Of a stretch of DNA of 9,555 nucleotides, positions 1 through 7,855 are shown one piece after another. The first letter of the stretch is position 1. Every line of letters starts with the position of its first letter. The stretch is from Prevotella sp. GTDB taxonomy: Bacteria; Bacteroidota; Bacteroidia; Bacteroidales; Bacteroidaceae. The position numbers were made by a program, and so were the translations under genes. The notes beneath the pieces are model-generated. The model searched no databases. It worked only from the letters and a program-made list of their open reading frames with translations, and was not told the origin of the DNA. The stretch lies in the NCBI GenBank assembly GCA_017430675.1, contig JAFRMM010000006.1:1-9555 (forward strand), written 5' to 3'.

Positions 1-1258
1 GGAGCACCTCGCCCTCGTCGCTGATCTTAATATCAATGCCCTCGATGGGAATACCGACGCCACCTACTGTAAACGGCTCACCCAGATGGTTACAACTCAC
101 CGTGGCCAGACTCTCCGTCAGACCATAGCCCACCACCATATTAATGCCGATGGCATGGACGAACTCCTCCACCTTCGGATTCACCGTGGCTCCCGCCGTC
201 GGGAAGAAATGCGCGTTCTCCAAGCCCAGTTCCTTACGGACGAGCGAGAACACCGTCCTGTTCAGCATCTCATACTCCAGATGCAGGGCCAGTGGCGGAC
301 GCTTACCCTTCGACAGGTAATTGATATTATGTTCCTTACCCACCTTCAGCGCGTGGTTGAACAGTTTACGCTTGGCAGGATTGGCATTGTCAATCTGTTC
401 CTGCACCCCCATATAGACCTTCTCCCAGAAGCGGGGCACCGACGACATACATGTCGGATGCGTCTCCTTCATCGACTTCTGCACCTCCTGTGGATAGGTA
501 TTCACGATCAGACGGGCACCCTCTGTCAGACACAGGATCTTCCAACCTTTCTCAAAGATGTGAGTGAAAGGCAGGAAATTCAGCACACGGTCGTTCTCTC
601 CCACAGGCACACACTTATGATTAGCCTCAAAGGCTGCATGGTACTGCCCGCAGGTCAGGATCACGCCCTTTGAATCACCCGTCGTACCACTGGTATAGAG
701 GATATTGGCAATATCGTCCATCGAAGCCTGCGCCTGTAACGACTCCACTTCCGTCTGACGGGGATAGTTTTCGCCCAACTTCAGGAAGTCATCGAAGTAC
801 ATGGCATTGGGATCATGCGTCGAGATACGCACATTCCTATCGAAGATGATGATGCGCTCCAGGGTGCTACAGGTAGAGAAGACACGGCGCGCCTTGTCGT
901 ACTGCTCCTGCTCACCAACAAACAGGAAACGGATCTTCGCATCATTGACCATAAACTGAATCTGCTGTTCCGAACTCGTGGCATAGAAAGGAATCGTCAC
1001 CGCACGGATACCCCACGCGCCAAAGTCACAGAACAGGTACTGCACGGAGTTCTGCGAGAACACACCCACATTCTCCTGCACCTTGACGCCAACGTTCAAC
1101 AGGGCATTCGACACTTCCTTCACCATATCCGAGAACTGGTTCCAGGAATACGACCTCCACTCCGACCCACCAAAGTCCTTATAGATCAACACCTCACGAT
1201 CACCGTATTTCTTGGCCTGATCATGAATGAGACGCGATAGATGACTGTTTGTCTGCAT
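1..1258 (-). CDS. Long-chain acyl-CoA ligase (AMP-forming), C-terminus cut by window edge
   Basis: Member of the AMP-forming synthetase superfamily, FadD/FAA1-like, which activates a fatty acid with ATP to an acyl-adenylate and transfers it to coenzyme A, usually at the inner face of the membrane. I translated the frame by hand: it is open from the ATG at 1258-1256 to the left edge, giving 419 residues of an expected 550-620. Visible landmarks are the phosphate-binding loop YTSGTTGDSKG (residues 188-198), LPFTHIFEKGW about 35 residues later, and the adenine-site motif YGLTES (378-383). The TGD hinge motif and the C-terminal lid with its catalytic lysine fall outside the window. The start is supported by a consensus promoter just upstream (1282-1313), giving a leader of roughly 20 nt. 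It is divergent from dapL. Chain-length specificity cannot be read from the sequence; another acyl or aryl acid substrate is possible. Confidence 0.9.
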   Translation of the reverse strand, partial: MQTNSHLSRLIHDQAKKYGDREVLIYKDFGGSEWRSYSWNQFSDMVKEVSNALLNVGVKVQENVGVFSQNSVQYLFCDFGAWGIRAVTIPFYATSSEQQIQFMVNDAKIRFLFVGEQEQYDKARRVFSTCSTLERIIIFDRNVRISTHDPNAMYFDDFLKLGENYPRQTEVESLQAQASMDDIANILYTSGTTGDSKGVILTCGQYHAAFEANHKCVPVGENDRVLNFLPFTHIFEKGWKILCLTEGARLIVNTYPQEVQKSMKETHPTCMSSVPRFWEKVYMGVQEQIDNANPAKRKLFNHALKVGKEHNINYLSKGKRPPLALHLEYEMLNRTVFSLVRKELGLENAHFFPTAGATVNPKVEEFVHAIGINMVVGYGLTESLATVSCNHLGEPFTVGGVGIPIEGIDIKISDEGEVL

Positions 1259-1281
1259 AATGACTTTCGTTAATTCGGGTG

Positions 1282-1313
1282 CAAAAGTACGCAAAATAGA
1301 GCAGATAGCCAAA
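1282..1313 (-). promoter_or_regulatory. Bacteroidota-type promoter for the acyl-CoA ligase
   Basis: Read on the minus strand, a -33 TTTG (1313-1310) is followed after 20 nt by TACTTTTG (1289-1282), which matches the Bacteroidota housekeeping consensus TTTG-N19-21-TAnnTTTG. Transcription would begin near 1276, about 18 nt before the ATG at 1258. The match is seen directly; the start site is inferred. Confidence 0.75.
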
Positions 1314-1446
1314 TAATAATGGTATTTTTTCATCTACTTATAGGGAAAGCCGCACCTTAACAATTACAATTTATAACTAAAGGGCGCGTTTTTCTTTCAA
1401 ATTGTCACAAACTGACGAAAAGAAGAATAAAAAAGTCAGTAAATTC

Positions 1447-1477
1447 TTTGGATTTAATGCAAAACGGTTTACCTTTG
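1447..1477 (+). promoter_or_regulatory. Bacteroidota-type promoter for dapL
   Basis: TTTG at 1447-1450, a 19-nt spacer and TACCTTTG at 1470-1477 match the Bacteroidota housekeeping consensus. Transcription would start near 1483, leaving a leader of about 33 nt before the ATG at 1516. The promoter lies inside the upstream extension of the dapL open frame, so that extension cannot be translated from this transcript. The stretch 1314-1446 between the two promoters is AT-rich and I see nothing else recognisable in it. Confidence 0.75.
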
Positions 1478-1515
1478 CAGTCAGAATCAGACAAACTTCA
1501 CACCAAAGAGAAAAT

Positions 1516-2748
1516 ATGGCATTAGTAAACGATCATTTCCTGAAACTGCCGAACAACTACCTGTTTGCAGATATTGCCAAGAAGGTGAATGCCTTCAAGA
1601 CAACCCATCCGAAGGCTGATGTGATCAGTCTAGGTATCGGTGACGTGACACAGCCGTTGGCTCCCGCTGTCATCGAGGCCATCCACAAGGCTGCCGACGA
1701 GATGGCCGTACAGGCTACATTCCGTGGATACGGACCTGAACAGGGTTATGACTTCCTGCGCGAAACCATCCTGAAGAACGACTTCCTGCCACGTGGCATC
1801 CATCTCGACATCAACGAGATCTTCATCAACGATGGTGCCAAGAGCGACACCGGCAATATACAGGAACTCATTCGCTGGGACAACTCCATCGGCGTGACAG
1901 ACCCCATCTACCCCGTCTATATCGACTCGAACGTGATGATCGGGCGCGCAGGGGTGCAGGACGGACATGGGAAGTGGTCGAATGTGATGTATATGCCATG
2001 CACGGCGGAGAACAACTTCGTACCAGGGATCCCTAACCGTCGTGTGGATGTGATCTACCTGTGCTACCCCAACAACCCGACAGGTACCGTCATCTCCAAG
2101 GAAGAACTGCGCAAGTGGGTGAACTACGCCCTGAAGAACGACACGCTCATCTTCTACGATGCCGCCTATCAGGCCTACATCCAGGATGACAGCATCCCCC
2201 ACAGCATCTACGAGATCAGGGGCGCCAGGAAGTGTGCCATTGAGTTCCACAGTTATTCCAAGACAGCCGGTTTCACAGGCGTACGCTGCGGCTATACCGT
2301 TGTACCCAAGGAGGTGACAGCCGCCACCCTGACAGGTGAGCGCATCCCCCTGAATCCCCTGTGGAACCGTCGCCAGTGCACGAAGTTCAATGGCACCAGT
2401 TATATCTCCCAGCGCGCCGCCGAGGCCACCTACTCCCCTGATGGCAAGGAACAGATCAAGACCACCATTGCCTATTATATGCAGAACGCACGGAAGATGC
2501 TCGATACCCTCCGTTCACTCGGTTTCGAATGCTATGGTGGTGAGAATGCCCCCTATATCTGGGTCAGGACACCCCAGACCAGCAGCAGTTGGAAATTCTT
2601 TGAGGAGATGCTCTACGGCGCCCATGTCGTCTGCACCCCAGGCGTAGGATTCGGTCCCTCAGGCGAAGGCTATGTACGCTTCACTGCCTTTGGCAGCCAT
2701 GAGAAAACCGAAGAGGCACTGAATCGAATAGAACAATGGTTAAAATAG
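1516..2748 (+). CDS. dapL: LL-diaminopimelate aminotransferase
   Basis: PLP-dependent class I/II aminotransferase that converts tetrahydrodipicolinate plus glutamate to LL-2,6-diaminopimelate in one step (EC 2.6.1.83), replacing the DapD/DapC/DapE steps of lysine and peptidoglycan-precursor synthesis. From ATG 1516 it has 410 residues, the normal family length (about 408-411), starting MALVNDHFLKLPNNYLF as the family does. Key residues are YPNNPTG (184-190), DAAY (215-218, contacting the cofactor ring), the PLP lysine in SYSKTAGFTG (Lys249) and the substrate-carboxylate arginine in YVRFTAFG (Arg388). The open frame extends upstream to an ATG at 1402, adding 38 low-quality residues, but the promoter at 1447-1477 and family length argue for 1516. 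An A-rich leader (AAAGAGAAAAT) stands in for a Shine-Dalgarno. It appears monocistronic: own promoter before it and terminator after it. No other lysine-pathway gene is in the window. Confidence 0.95.
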   Translation: MALVNDHFLKLPNNYLFADIAKKVNAFKTTHPKADVISLGIGDVTQPLAPAVIEAIHKAADEMAVQATFRGYGPEQGYDFLRETILKNDFLPRGIHLDINEIFINDGAKSDTGNIQELIRWDNSIGVTDPIYPVYIDSNVMIGRAGVQDGHGKWSNVMYMPCTAENNFVPGIPNRRVDVIYLCYPNNPTGTVISKEELRKWVNYALKNDTLIFYDAAYQAYIQDDSIPHSIYEIRGARKCAIEFHSYSKTAGFTGVRCGYTVVPKEVTAATLTGERIPLNPLWNRRQCTKFNGTSYISQRAAEATYSPDGKEQIKTTIAYYMQNARKMLDTLRSLGFECYGGENAPYIWVRTPQTSSSWKFFEEMLYGAHVVCTPGVGFGPSGEGYVRFTAFGSHEKTEEALNRIEQWLK

Positions 2749-2754
2749 AAATAG

Positions 2755-2789
2755 AGAAAGGCCCGGGATTTCCGAGCCTTTCTTCTTTT
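2755..2789. terminator. Intrinsic terminator between convergent dapL and asnB
   Basis: AGAAAGGC (2755-2762) pairs with GCCTTTCT (2776-2783) as 8 perfect base pairs. After one C/A mismatch, four more pairs (2764-2767 with 2771-2774, one of them G-U) close a 3-nt ATT loop. On the plus strand a T-rich run, TTCTTTT, follows directly and should end dapL transcripts. On the minus strand the hairpin is followed by a looser T-rich stretch (2754-2740), so it may also end the asnB transcript. It fills most of the 43-bp gap between the two stop codons. Confidence 0.8.
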
Positions 2790-2791
2790 AC

Positions 2792-4456
2792 TTAATAAGC
2801 CTGCTCATGCACGCCCTTGACAGCACGACCCGAGGGATCATTCATCCCCTTGAAGGCGGCATCCCACTCTAAGGCAATCGCTGTGCTACAAGCCACACTG
2901 GCCTCACTAGGAACACTTTTGGCAGCGGAGTCGCTGGGGAAATGTTCTGCGAAGATCGAGCGATAATAATACTCCTCTTTGTTCTTCGGTGGGTTGATGG
3001 GGAAGCGTTCAGCAGCATGGGCCATCTGTTCATCGCTGACGGCCTCGGAGGTGATCTGCTTCAGGGTGTCGATCCATGAGTAGCCCACGCCGTCGCTGAA
3101 CTGCTCCTTCTGTCGCCAGGCCACTGCCTCAGGTAGCATATCTGCGAAGGCCTCGCGCACGATCTTCTTCTCCATCGTGGTGCCCAGGCACATCTTAGCC
3201 TCGGGATTGGTGCGCATGGCGACATCCAGAAACTCCTTGTCGAGGAAGGGAACACGCCCCTCCACGCCCCAGGCCGAGAGACTCTTGTTGGCACGCAGAC
3301 AGTCGTAGAGATACAACTTCGACAACTTGCGCACGGTCTCCTCATGGAAAGCCCTGGCATCCGGTGCCTTGTGGAAATAGAGGTACCCACCGAAGATCTC
3401 GTCGGCACCCTCACCCGAGAGCACCATCTTGATACCCATCGACTTAATGACACGCGCCAACAGATACATCGGCGTAGAGGCACGAACGGTGGTGACATCG
3501 TAGGTCTCGATATAATAGATCACATCGCGGATGGCATCGAGACCTTCCTGAATGGTGTAGTTAATCTCATGGTGTACGGTACCTATATGATCAGCCACCA
3601 TCTTGGCTTTCGCCAGATCAGGCGCCCCCTTCAGACCCACTGCGAAGGAGTGCAGACGGGGCCAGTAGGCACGGGTCTGGGAGTTATCCTCGATACGATG
3701 TTCACTGAACTTCTCGGCTATGGCGGAGATCACAGATGAGTCGAGACCGCCACTCAGCAGCACGCCGTATGGCACATCACTCATCAACTGACGCTTCACA
3801 GCATCTGTGAGCGATTCACGGATAACCTCTACACTGGCAGGGTTATCCTTGACGGCATCGTACTGCATCCAGTCGCGACGGTAGTACCACTTCTGTCCTG
3901 GATCCACGCTCCAATAGTAATGGCCTGGCAGGAACGGTTCATAGCGTTCGCACTGACCCTCCAAGGCTTTCAACTCTGAGGCGACATACACCGTACCGTC
4001 TCTGTCGTAGCCAATATAAAGAGGTATCACACCGATGGGGTCACGGGCAATCAGAAACTCGTTACGCTCCTCGTCGTAGAGTACAAAGGCAAAGATGCCG
4101 CTCAGGTCCTCCAGAAAATTGATGCCCTTCTCACGATACAGGGCGAGGATCACCTCACAGTCGCTGCCCGTCTGAAACTCGTACTGTCCGGCAAAGCGAC
4201 GACGGATCTCCTGATGGTTATAGATCTCACCGTTCACGGCCAGAATCTGCAGACGATCTGGCGAGAACAACGGTTGTCCACCCGACTCAGGATCGACGAT
4301 ACTCAGTCGCTCGTGGGCGAGGATGGCACTGCCACCACAGTATATTCCACTCCAGTCAGGTCCGCGATGACGGATCTTCTGACTCATCTTCAAGGCTTTC
4401 TCACGCAACTCATGCGTCTGTTCCTTGACGTTCAAGATTGCTACGATTCCACACAT
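2792..4456 (-). CDS. asnB: Asparagine synthetase B, glutamine-hydrolysing
   Basis: Cytoplasmic enzyme making asparagine from aspartate, ATP and glutamine (EC 6.3.5.4). Its 554 residues match the E. coli AsnB length. The N-terminal class II glutaminase domain (about 1-190) starts MCGIVAIL, so Cys2 becomes the nucleophile after methionine removal; ERLSIVD (49-55) and NGEIYNH (75-81) bind glutamine and form the oxyanion hole. The synthetase domain carries the ATP pyrophosphatase loop SGGLDSS (235-241), SGEGADEIFGGY (347-358) and RQKEQFSDGVGY (448-459). The tail PSGRAVKGVHEQAY resembles the enterobacterial AsnB ending. All catalytic motifs look intact. It is last in the minus-strand run, 21 nt after the PurF-like stop codon with only an A-rich leader (AAAAAGACAAGATT) between, so it is probably co-transcribed with that gene. 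It ends at the shared terminator. Confidence 0.96.
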   Translation of the reverse strand: MCGIVAILNVKEQTHELREKALKMSQKIRHRGPDWSGIYCGGSAILAHERLSIVDPESGGQPLFSPDRLQILAVNGEIYNHQEIRRRFAGQYEFQTGSDCEVILALYREKGINFLEDLSGIFAFVLYDEERNEFLIARDPIGVIPLYIGYDRDGTVYVASELKALEGQCERYEPFLPGHYYWSVDPGQKWYYRRDWMQYDAVKDNPASVEVIRESLTDAVKRQLMSDVPYGVLLSGGLDSSVISAIAEKFSEHRIEDNSQTRAYWPRLHSFAVGLKGAPDLAKAKMVADHIGTVHHEINYTIQEGLDAIRDVIYYIETYDVTTVRASTPMYLLARVIKSMGIKMVLSGEGADEIFGGYLYFHKAPDARAFHEETVRKLSKLYLYDCLRANKSLSAWGVEGRVPFLDKEFLDVAMRTNPEAKMCLGTTMEKKIVREAFADMLPEAVAWRQKEQFSDGVGYSWIDTLKQITSEAVSDEQMAHAAERFPINPPKNKEEYYYRSIFAEHFPSDSAAKSVPSEASVACSTAIALEWDAAFKGMNDPSGRAVKGVHEQAY

Positions 4457-4477
4457 AATCTTGTCTTTTTAGTTGTT

Positions 4478-6217
4478 TTATAGTTGCATTTTCAATACTT
4501 TCTCCACATAGTTCACGAAGGCCCCATTGCAGAGGCGGATACCACCAGGCGTAGGATAATGGCCCGTGAAGTACCAGTCGCCAGGATGCTTCGGACAAGC
4601 CTCGTGCAGACCCTCGATACTCTGGAACACCAGTTCCACGGGCGACTGCATCTCCTCAGGACGGAGCATCTCCACGATCTTACGGTTGATATCCTCCACA
4701 CTGAACGGCGCATAGATATTACGCACATGGTTCAACGAGGCTGGCGAATACTTGCAGGCCTTATAAGTGTCGGCGATCAGTTTCTGCATCCCACGCTCCC
4801 TGATAAGGGCAATGGCAGCACGGAAGGCACAGAGTTCTTCCAACCTTGACATATCAATACCATAGTAGTCCGGATAGCGGATCTGCGGTGAACTCGACAC
4901 CATCACGATCTTCTTGGGATGCAGACGGTCGAGGATCTTGAAGATACTCTCCCTTAGGGTGGTGCCGCGCACGATAGAGTCATCGATGATCACCAGATTA
5001 TCCTCATGAGCCTTCAGACTCCCATAACTGATATCATAGACATGGGCAGCGAGGTCGTTGCGCTCAGAGTTGTCGGCAATAAAGGTGCGCATCTTGATAT
5101 CCTTCCACACCACCTTCTCCGTCCGTACCTCTCCATGCAACTTACGGAAACCGTCAGTCATGCCATAGTAAGCCACCTCAGCGGTGTTAGGAATATACGA
5201 GAAGACGGTATGCTCCACATCACCACCAATGGCTTTCAGGATGGCAGGTGTGAGTTGCTCTCCTAATCGCTTGCGCTCCTGATAGATGTCGCAGTCGGAG
5301 CCCCGACTGAAATAGATACGCTCAAACGAACAGGCACTCAGTGGTTGGGATGGCATGATCTGTTCCTGTCTGCTCTCACCGTTCTTATGCACGATCAGTG
5401 CCTCACCGGGCTGAAGTTCATGGATATCCTCCGACGACAGGTCAAAGGTGGTCTGCAGCACAGGACGCTCACTGGCCAAGGCCATGATCTCATCGTCGCG
5501 GTAATAGAACGCAGGACGGATGCCCCAGGGGTCTCTCACGGCGAACATCTCGCCCGAACCTGTCAGTCCGCACATTACGTAACCACCATCATAATGACTC
5601 ATCGTGGTCTTCAGCACATTCGCCATCTCCATATGGTCATCGATATAGTCAGTAATATCCGTACCTGTCAGTCCCTGTTCCTTCGCGATGGCATACAGGC
5701 GTTCCACCTCTCGGTCCAGACGATGTCCCATCAGTTCCAGCGTGATATACGAGTCGCCATAGATACGCGGCGACTGTCCCTGTTGGGTCAGGAACTGGAA
5801 CACCTCCTCGATGTTTGTCATGTTGAAGTTTCCACACAGACAGAGGTTCTTCGCCCGCCAGTTGTTACGGCGCAGGAAGGGATGCACGAACGTCAGGCCG
5901 CTCTTGCCCGTCGTCGAATAGCGCAGGTGTCCCATGAGCAGTTCACCGGCCATCTCCTCTGTGACGCGCGAGAAAATCTCCGTGATGGCATCCTTGCCCT
6001 CAGCCTTCTCACGGAACATATATTCCGTGCCCGGCTCCTTGGTAAGACTCACTGAGGCGATACCAGCACCCTCCTGACCACGGTTGTGCTGCTTCTCCAT
6101 CATCAGATAGAGTTTATTGAAGCCATAGCGCCACGTACCATATTTCTGTTCGTAGTAACTCAACGGCTTCAACAGGCGGATCATCGCCACCCCACACTCA
6201 TGCTTCAGTTCTTCCAT
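4478..6217 (-). CDS. PurF-like amidophosphoribosyltransferase (diverged, long form)
   Basis: The fold is that of glutamine PRPP amidotransferase (PurF), which makes phosphoribosylamine from PRPP and glutamine. At 579 residues it is longer than E. coli PurF (about 505). Only seven residues (MEELKHE) precede Cys8, like the short propeptide that some PurF proteins cleave to expose the nucleophile. Glutaminase landmarks are HNRGQEGAGI (44-53), GHLRYSTTG (96-104), CGNFNMTN (128-135) and GDS (154-156). The C-terminal PRTase domain has the PRPP motif VIIDDSIVRGTT (409-420) and YGIDM (452-456). Two differences from classical PurF stand out. The NG of the oxyanion hole reads Cys128-Gly. The loop after RTFI (377-380), normally P-x-Q-x2-R with lysines and arginines, reads ADNSERNDLAAHVYD. 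About 50 extra C-terminal residues include HPGDWYFTGHYPTPGG. It overlaps the end of pyrG by 20 bp, suggesting translational coupling. No purine gene is adjacent, so calling it the purine-pathway PurF is uncertain. Confidence 0.82.
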   Translation of the reverse strand: MEELKHECGVAMIRLLKPLSYYEQKYGTWRYGFNKLYLMMEKQHNRGQEGAGIASVSLTKEPGTEYMFREKAEGKDAITEIFSRVTEEMAGELLMGHLRYSTTGKSGLTFVHPFLRRNNWRAKNLCLCGNFNMTNIEEVFQFLTQQGQSPRIYGDSYITLELMGHRLDREVERLYAIAKEQGLTGTDITDYIDDHMEMANVLKTTMSHYDGGYVMCGLTGSGEMFAVRDPWGIRPAFYYRDDEIMALASERPVLQTTFDLSSEDIHELQPGEALIVHKNGESRQEQIMPSQPLSACSFERIYFSRGSDCDIYQERKRLGEQLTPAILKAIGGDVEHTVFSYIPNTAEVAYYGMTDGFRKLHGEVRTEKVVWKDIKMRTFIADNSERNDLAAHVYDISYGSLKAHEDNLVIIDDSIVRGTTLRESIFKILDRLHPKKIVMVSSSPQIRYPDYYGIDMSRLEELCAFRAAIALIRERGMQKLIADTYKACKYSPASLNHVRNIYAPFSVEDINRKIVEMLRPEEMQSPVELVFQSIEGLHEACPKHPGDWYFTGHYPTPGGIRLCNGAFVNYVEKVLKMQL

Positions 6218-7811
6218 CGACGCAAGCTTTTATGAACGACATAAACAGGGGATGCGGATGCAGTACTGTTGACGAATATTCCGGATGGAACTGTGTGCCG
6301 ATATACCATTTCTTCTCTGGTATCTCCACGATTTCCACGAGGTTGGCAGCAGGGTTGATGCCCACACACTTCATACCAGCCCCCTCATACGCATCCTGAT
6401 ATTTGTTATTGAACTCATAACGGTGACGGTGGCGCTCACGGATAAGCGTCTCCCCACCGTATGCCTCCCAGGCGCGACTGCCCTGCAACAGTTCGCAGTC
6501 ATAGGCACCCAGACGCATCGTACCACCTAGTTGCGTGATGGTCTTCTGCTCTTCCATCATGTCAATGACATTATGGGATGTCTGGGGATCCATCTCTGCA
6601 CTGTGAGCGTCTTTGAGTCCCAGCATGTTACGGGCGAACTCGATCACCATCATCTGCATACCCAGACAGATACCAAAGGTGGGCATGTCATGGGTACGGG
6701 TATATTCAGCAGCGATGATCTTCCCTTCTATGCCTCGTGTGCCGAAGCCCGGGCAGATCACGACACCTGCCATACCCTCCAGTTTCTCGGCGACGTTCTC
6801 ACGGGTGATCTCCTCGCTGTTGATAAAGTCAATCTTCACTTTCACGTCGTTATAGATACCTGCGAGGTTGAGGCTCTCACGGATGCTCTTATAGGCATCC
6901 TGCAGATTGTATTTCCCCACGAGTCCGATATGTTCCTCGCGCTTGGCGTGACGCTGTTTGTCGAGGAAATCGTGCCACGGTTTCATGGCGGGTGTCTCCC
7001 CCACAGGGATGCCTATCTTACGCATGATGGCGGCATCGAGTCCCTGATGCTGCATGCTGACAGGCACCTCATAGATACTCGGCATATCCTCGCTCTGCAC
7101 CACACACTCCAGATCGACATTACAGAACGAGGCCACCTTCATGCGTATATGGTCGTCGAGGTGGCGCTCCGTGCGCAGCACGAGGATATCGGGCTGGATA
7201 CCCATCGACTGCAACTCCTTCACGCTATGTTGTGTGGGTTTGGTCTTCAATTCCTCGGCGGCTTTCAGATAAGGAACGTATGTCAGGTGCACGCAAACGG
7301 CGTTCCTGCCTAACTGCCAGCGCAACTGACGAATAGCCTCCATGAACGGGGCGCTCTCGATATCACCGATCGTACCGCCCACCTCCGTGATGACGAAGTC
7401 GAGTTCTTCGTCCTTCTCATCCTCGCGAAGCATACGACGTTTGATCTCGTCCGTGATGTGGGGCACCACCTGGATTGTCTTACCTAAATAGTCGCCATGA
7501 CGCTCACGGTCGATGACGGTCTTGTAGATACGGCCCGTGGTGATTGAGTTATTACGCGTGGTGTGAATACCTGTAAACCGCTCGTAGTGTCCAAGGTCGA
7601 GATCCGTCTCCATGCCATCGACAGTCACATAGCACTCGCCATGCTCATAGGGGTTCAGTGTCCCTGGGTCAATGTTGATATACGGGTCGAACTTCTGGAT
7701 GGTGACTTTGAAGCCGCGCGCCTGGAGCAGTTTACCAATACTGGCGGAGATGATACCCTTACCCAATGAGGATACCACACCGCCCGTGACGAAAATGAAT
7801 TTTGTTTCCAT
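6198..7811 (-). CDS. pyrG: CTP synthase
   Basis: Converts UTP to CTP with ATP and glutamine amide nitrogen (EC 6.3.4.2), the last step of pyrimidine nucleotide synthesis; GTP activates and CTP inhibits the enzyme. Length is 537 residues, normal for bacteria. The N-terminal synthetase domain (about 1-265) has the P-loop GGVVSSLGKG (10-19, Lys18), the magnesium ligands Asp72 and Glu143 (in ITEVGGTIGDIE) and the UTP-binding region near KTKPTQHSVKEL (189-200). The class I glutaminase domain (about 295-535) has GFGTRG (355-360), nucleophile Cys382 in GICLGMQ, and His509/Glu511 in FHPEYSS, a complete triad. The start lies 42 nt after the porin stop, behind an A-rich leader ending ACAACAAGAT; no consensus promoter is visible there. 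Its end overlaps the next gene by 20 bp. Nothing is missing or unusual in the protein. Confidence 0.97.
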   Translation of the reverse strand: METKFIFVTGGVVSSLGKGIISASIGKLLQARGFKVTIQKFDPYINIDPGTLNPYEHGECYVTVDGMETDLDLGHYERFTGIHTTRNNSITTGRIYKTVIDRERHGDYLGKTIQVVPHITDEIKRRMLREDEKDEELDFVITEVGGTIGDIESAPFMEAIRQLRWQLGRNAVCVHLTYVPYLKAAEELKTKPTQHSVKELQSMGIQPDILVLRTERHLDDHIRMKVASFCNVDLECVVQSEDMPSIYEVPVSMQHQGLDAAIMRKIGIPVGETPAMKPWHDFLDKQRHAKREEHIGLVGKYNLQDAYKSIRESLNLAGIYNDVKVKIDFINSEEITRENVAEKLEGMAGVVICPGFGTRGIEGKIIAAEYTRTHDMPTFGICLGMQMMVIEFARNMLGLKDAHSAEMDPQTSHNVIDMMEEQKTITQLGGTMRLGAYDCELLQGSRAWEAYGGETLIRERHRHRYEFNNKYQDAYEGAGMKCVGINPAANLVEIVEIPEKKWYIGTQFHPEYSSTVLHPHPLFMSFIKACVDGRTEA

Positions 7812-7835
7812 ATCTTGTTGTTTGATGTTTGCGAG

Positions 7836-7855
7836 TAAAAAGAGTCAATGGACTC
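7836..7855 (-). other. Small hairpin with T-run between porin gene and pyrG
   Basis: On the minus strand GAGTC-CATT-GACTC (7855-7842) forms a 5-bp stem with a 4-nt loop and is followed directly by TTTTT (7841-7837). It includes part of the porin stop codon and lies about 25 nt before the pyrG ATG. The shape is that of a weak intrinsic terminator, which could lower read-through from amt and the porin gene into pyrG. The stem is short and only moderately GC-rich, so it may be chance. Confidence 0.3.

Noticed and set aside
86..673. 195-codon open frame on the plus strand near the left edge
   Set aside because: Lies opposite the acyl-CoA ligase, whose motifs are continuous on the minus strand; composition is that of a shadow.
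1402..1515. N-terminal extension of DapL from an upstream ATG
   Set aside because: The extension precedes and contains the promoter, is Lys-rich without family similarity, and would make the protein 448 residues instead of about 410.
1630..2250. 206-codon open frame on the minus strand inside dapL
   Set aside because: dapL encodes a complete aminotransferase on the plus strand; the antisense frame is Val/Asp-rich with no known motif.
5345..6055. 236-codon open frame on the plus strand opposite the PurF-like gene
   Set aside because: Antisense shadow of a well-supported gene; no domain, no promoter and His/Arg/Leu-rich composition.
6531..7313. 260-codon open frame on the plus strand opposite pyrG
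   Set aside because: pyrG is a full-length enzyme with every motif intact on the other strand. The antisense product is His-rich with no recognisable fold, typical of a shadow frame.
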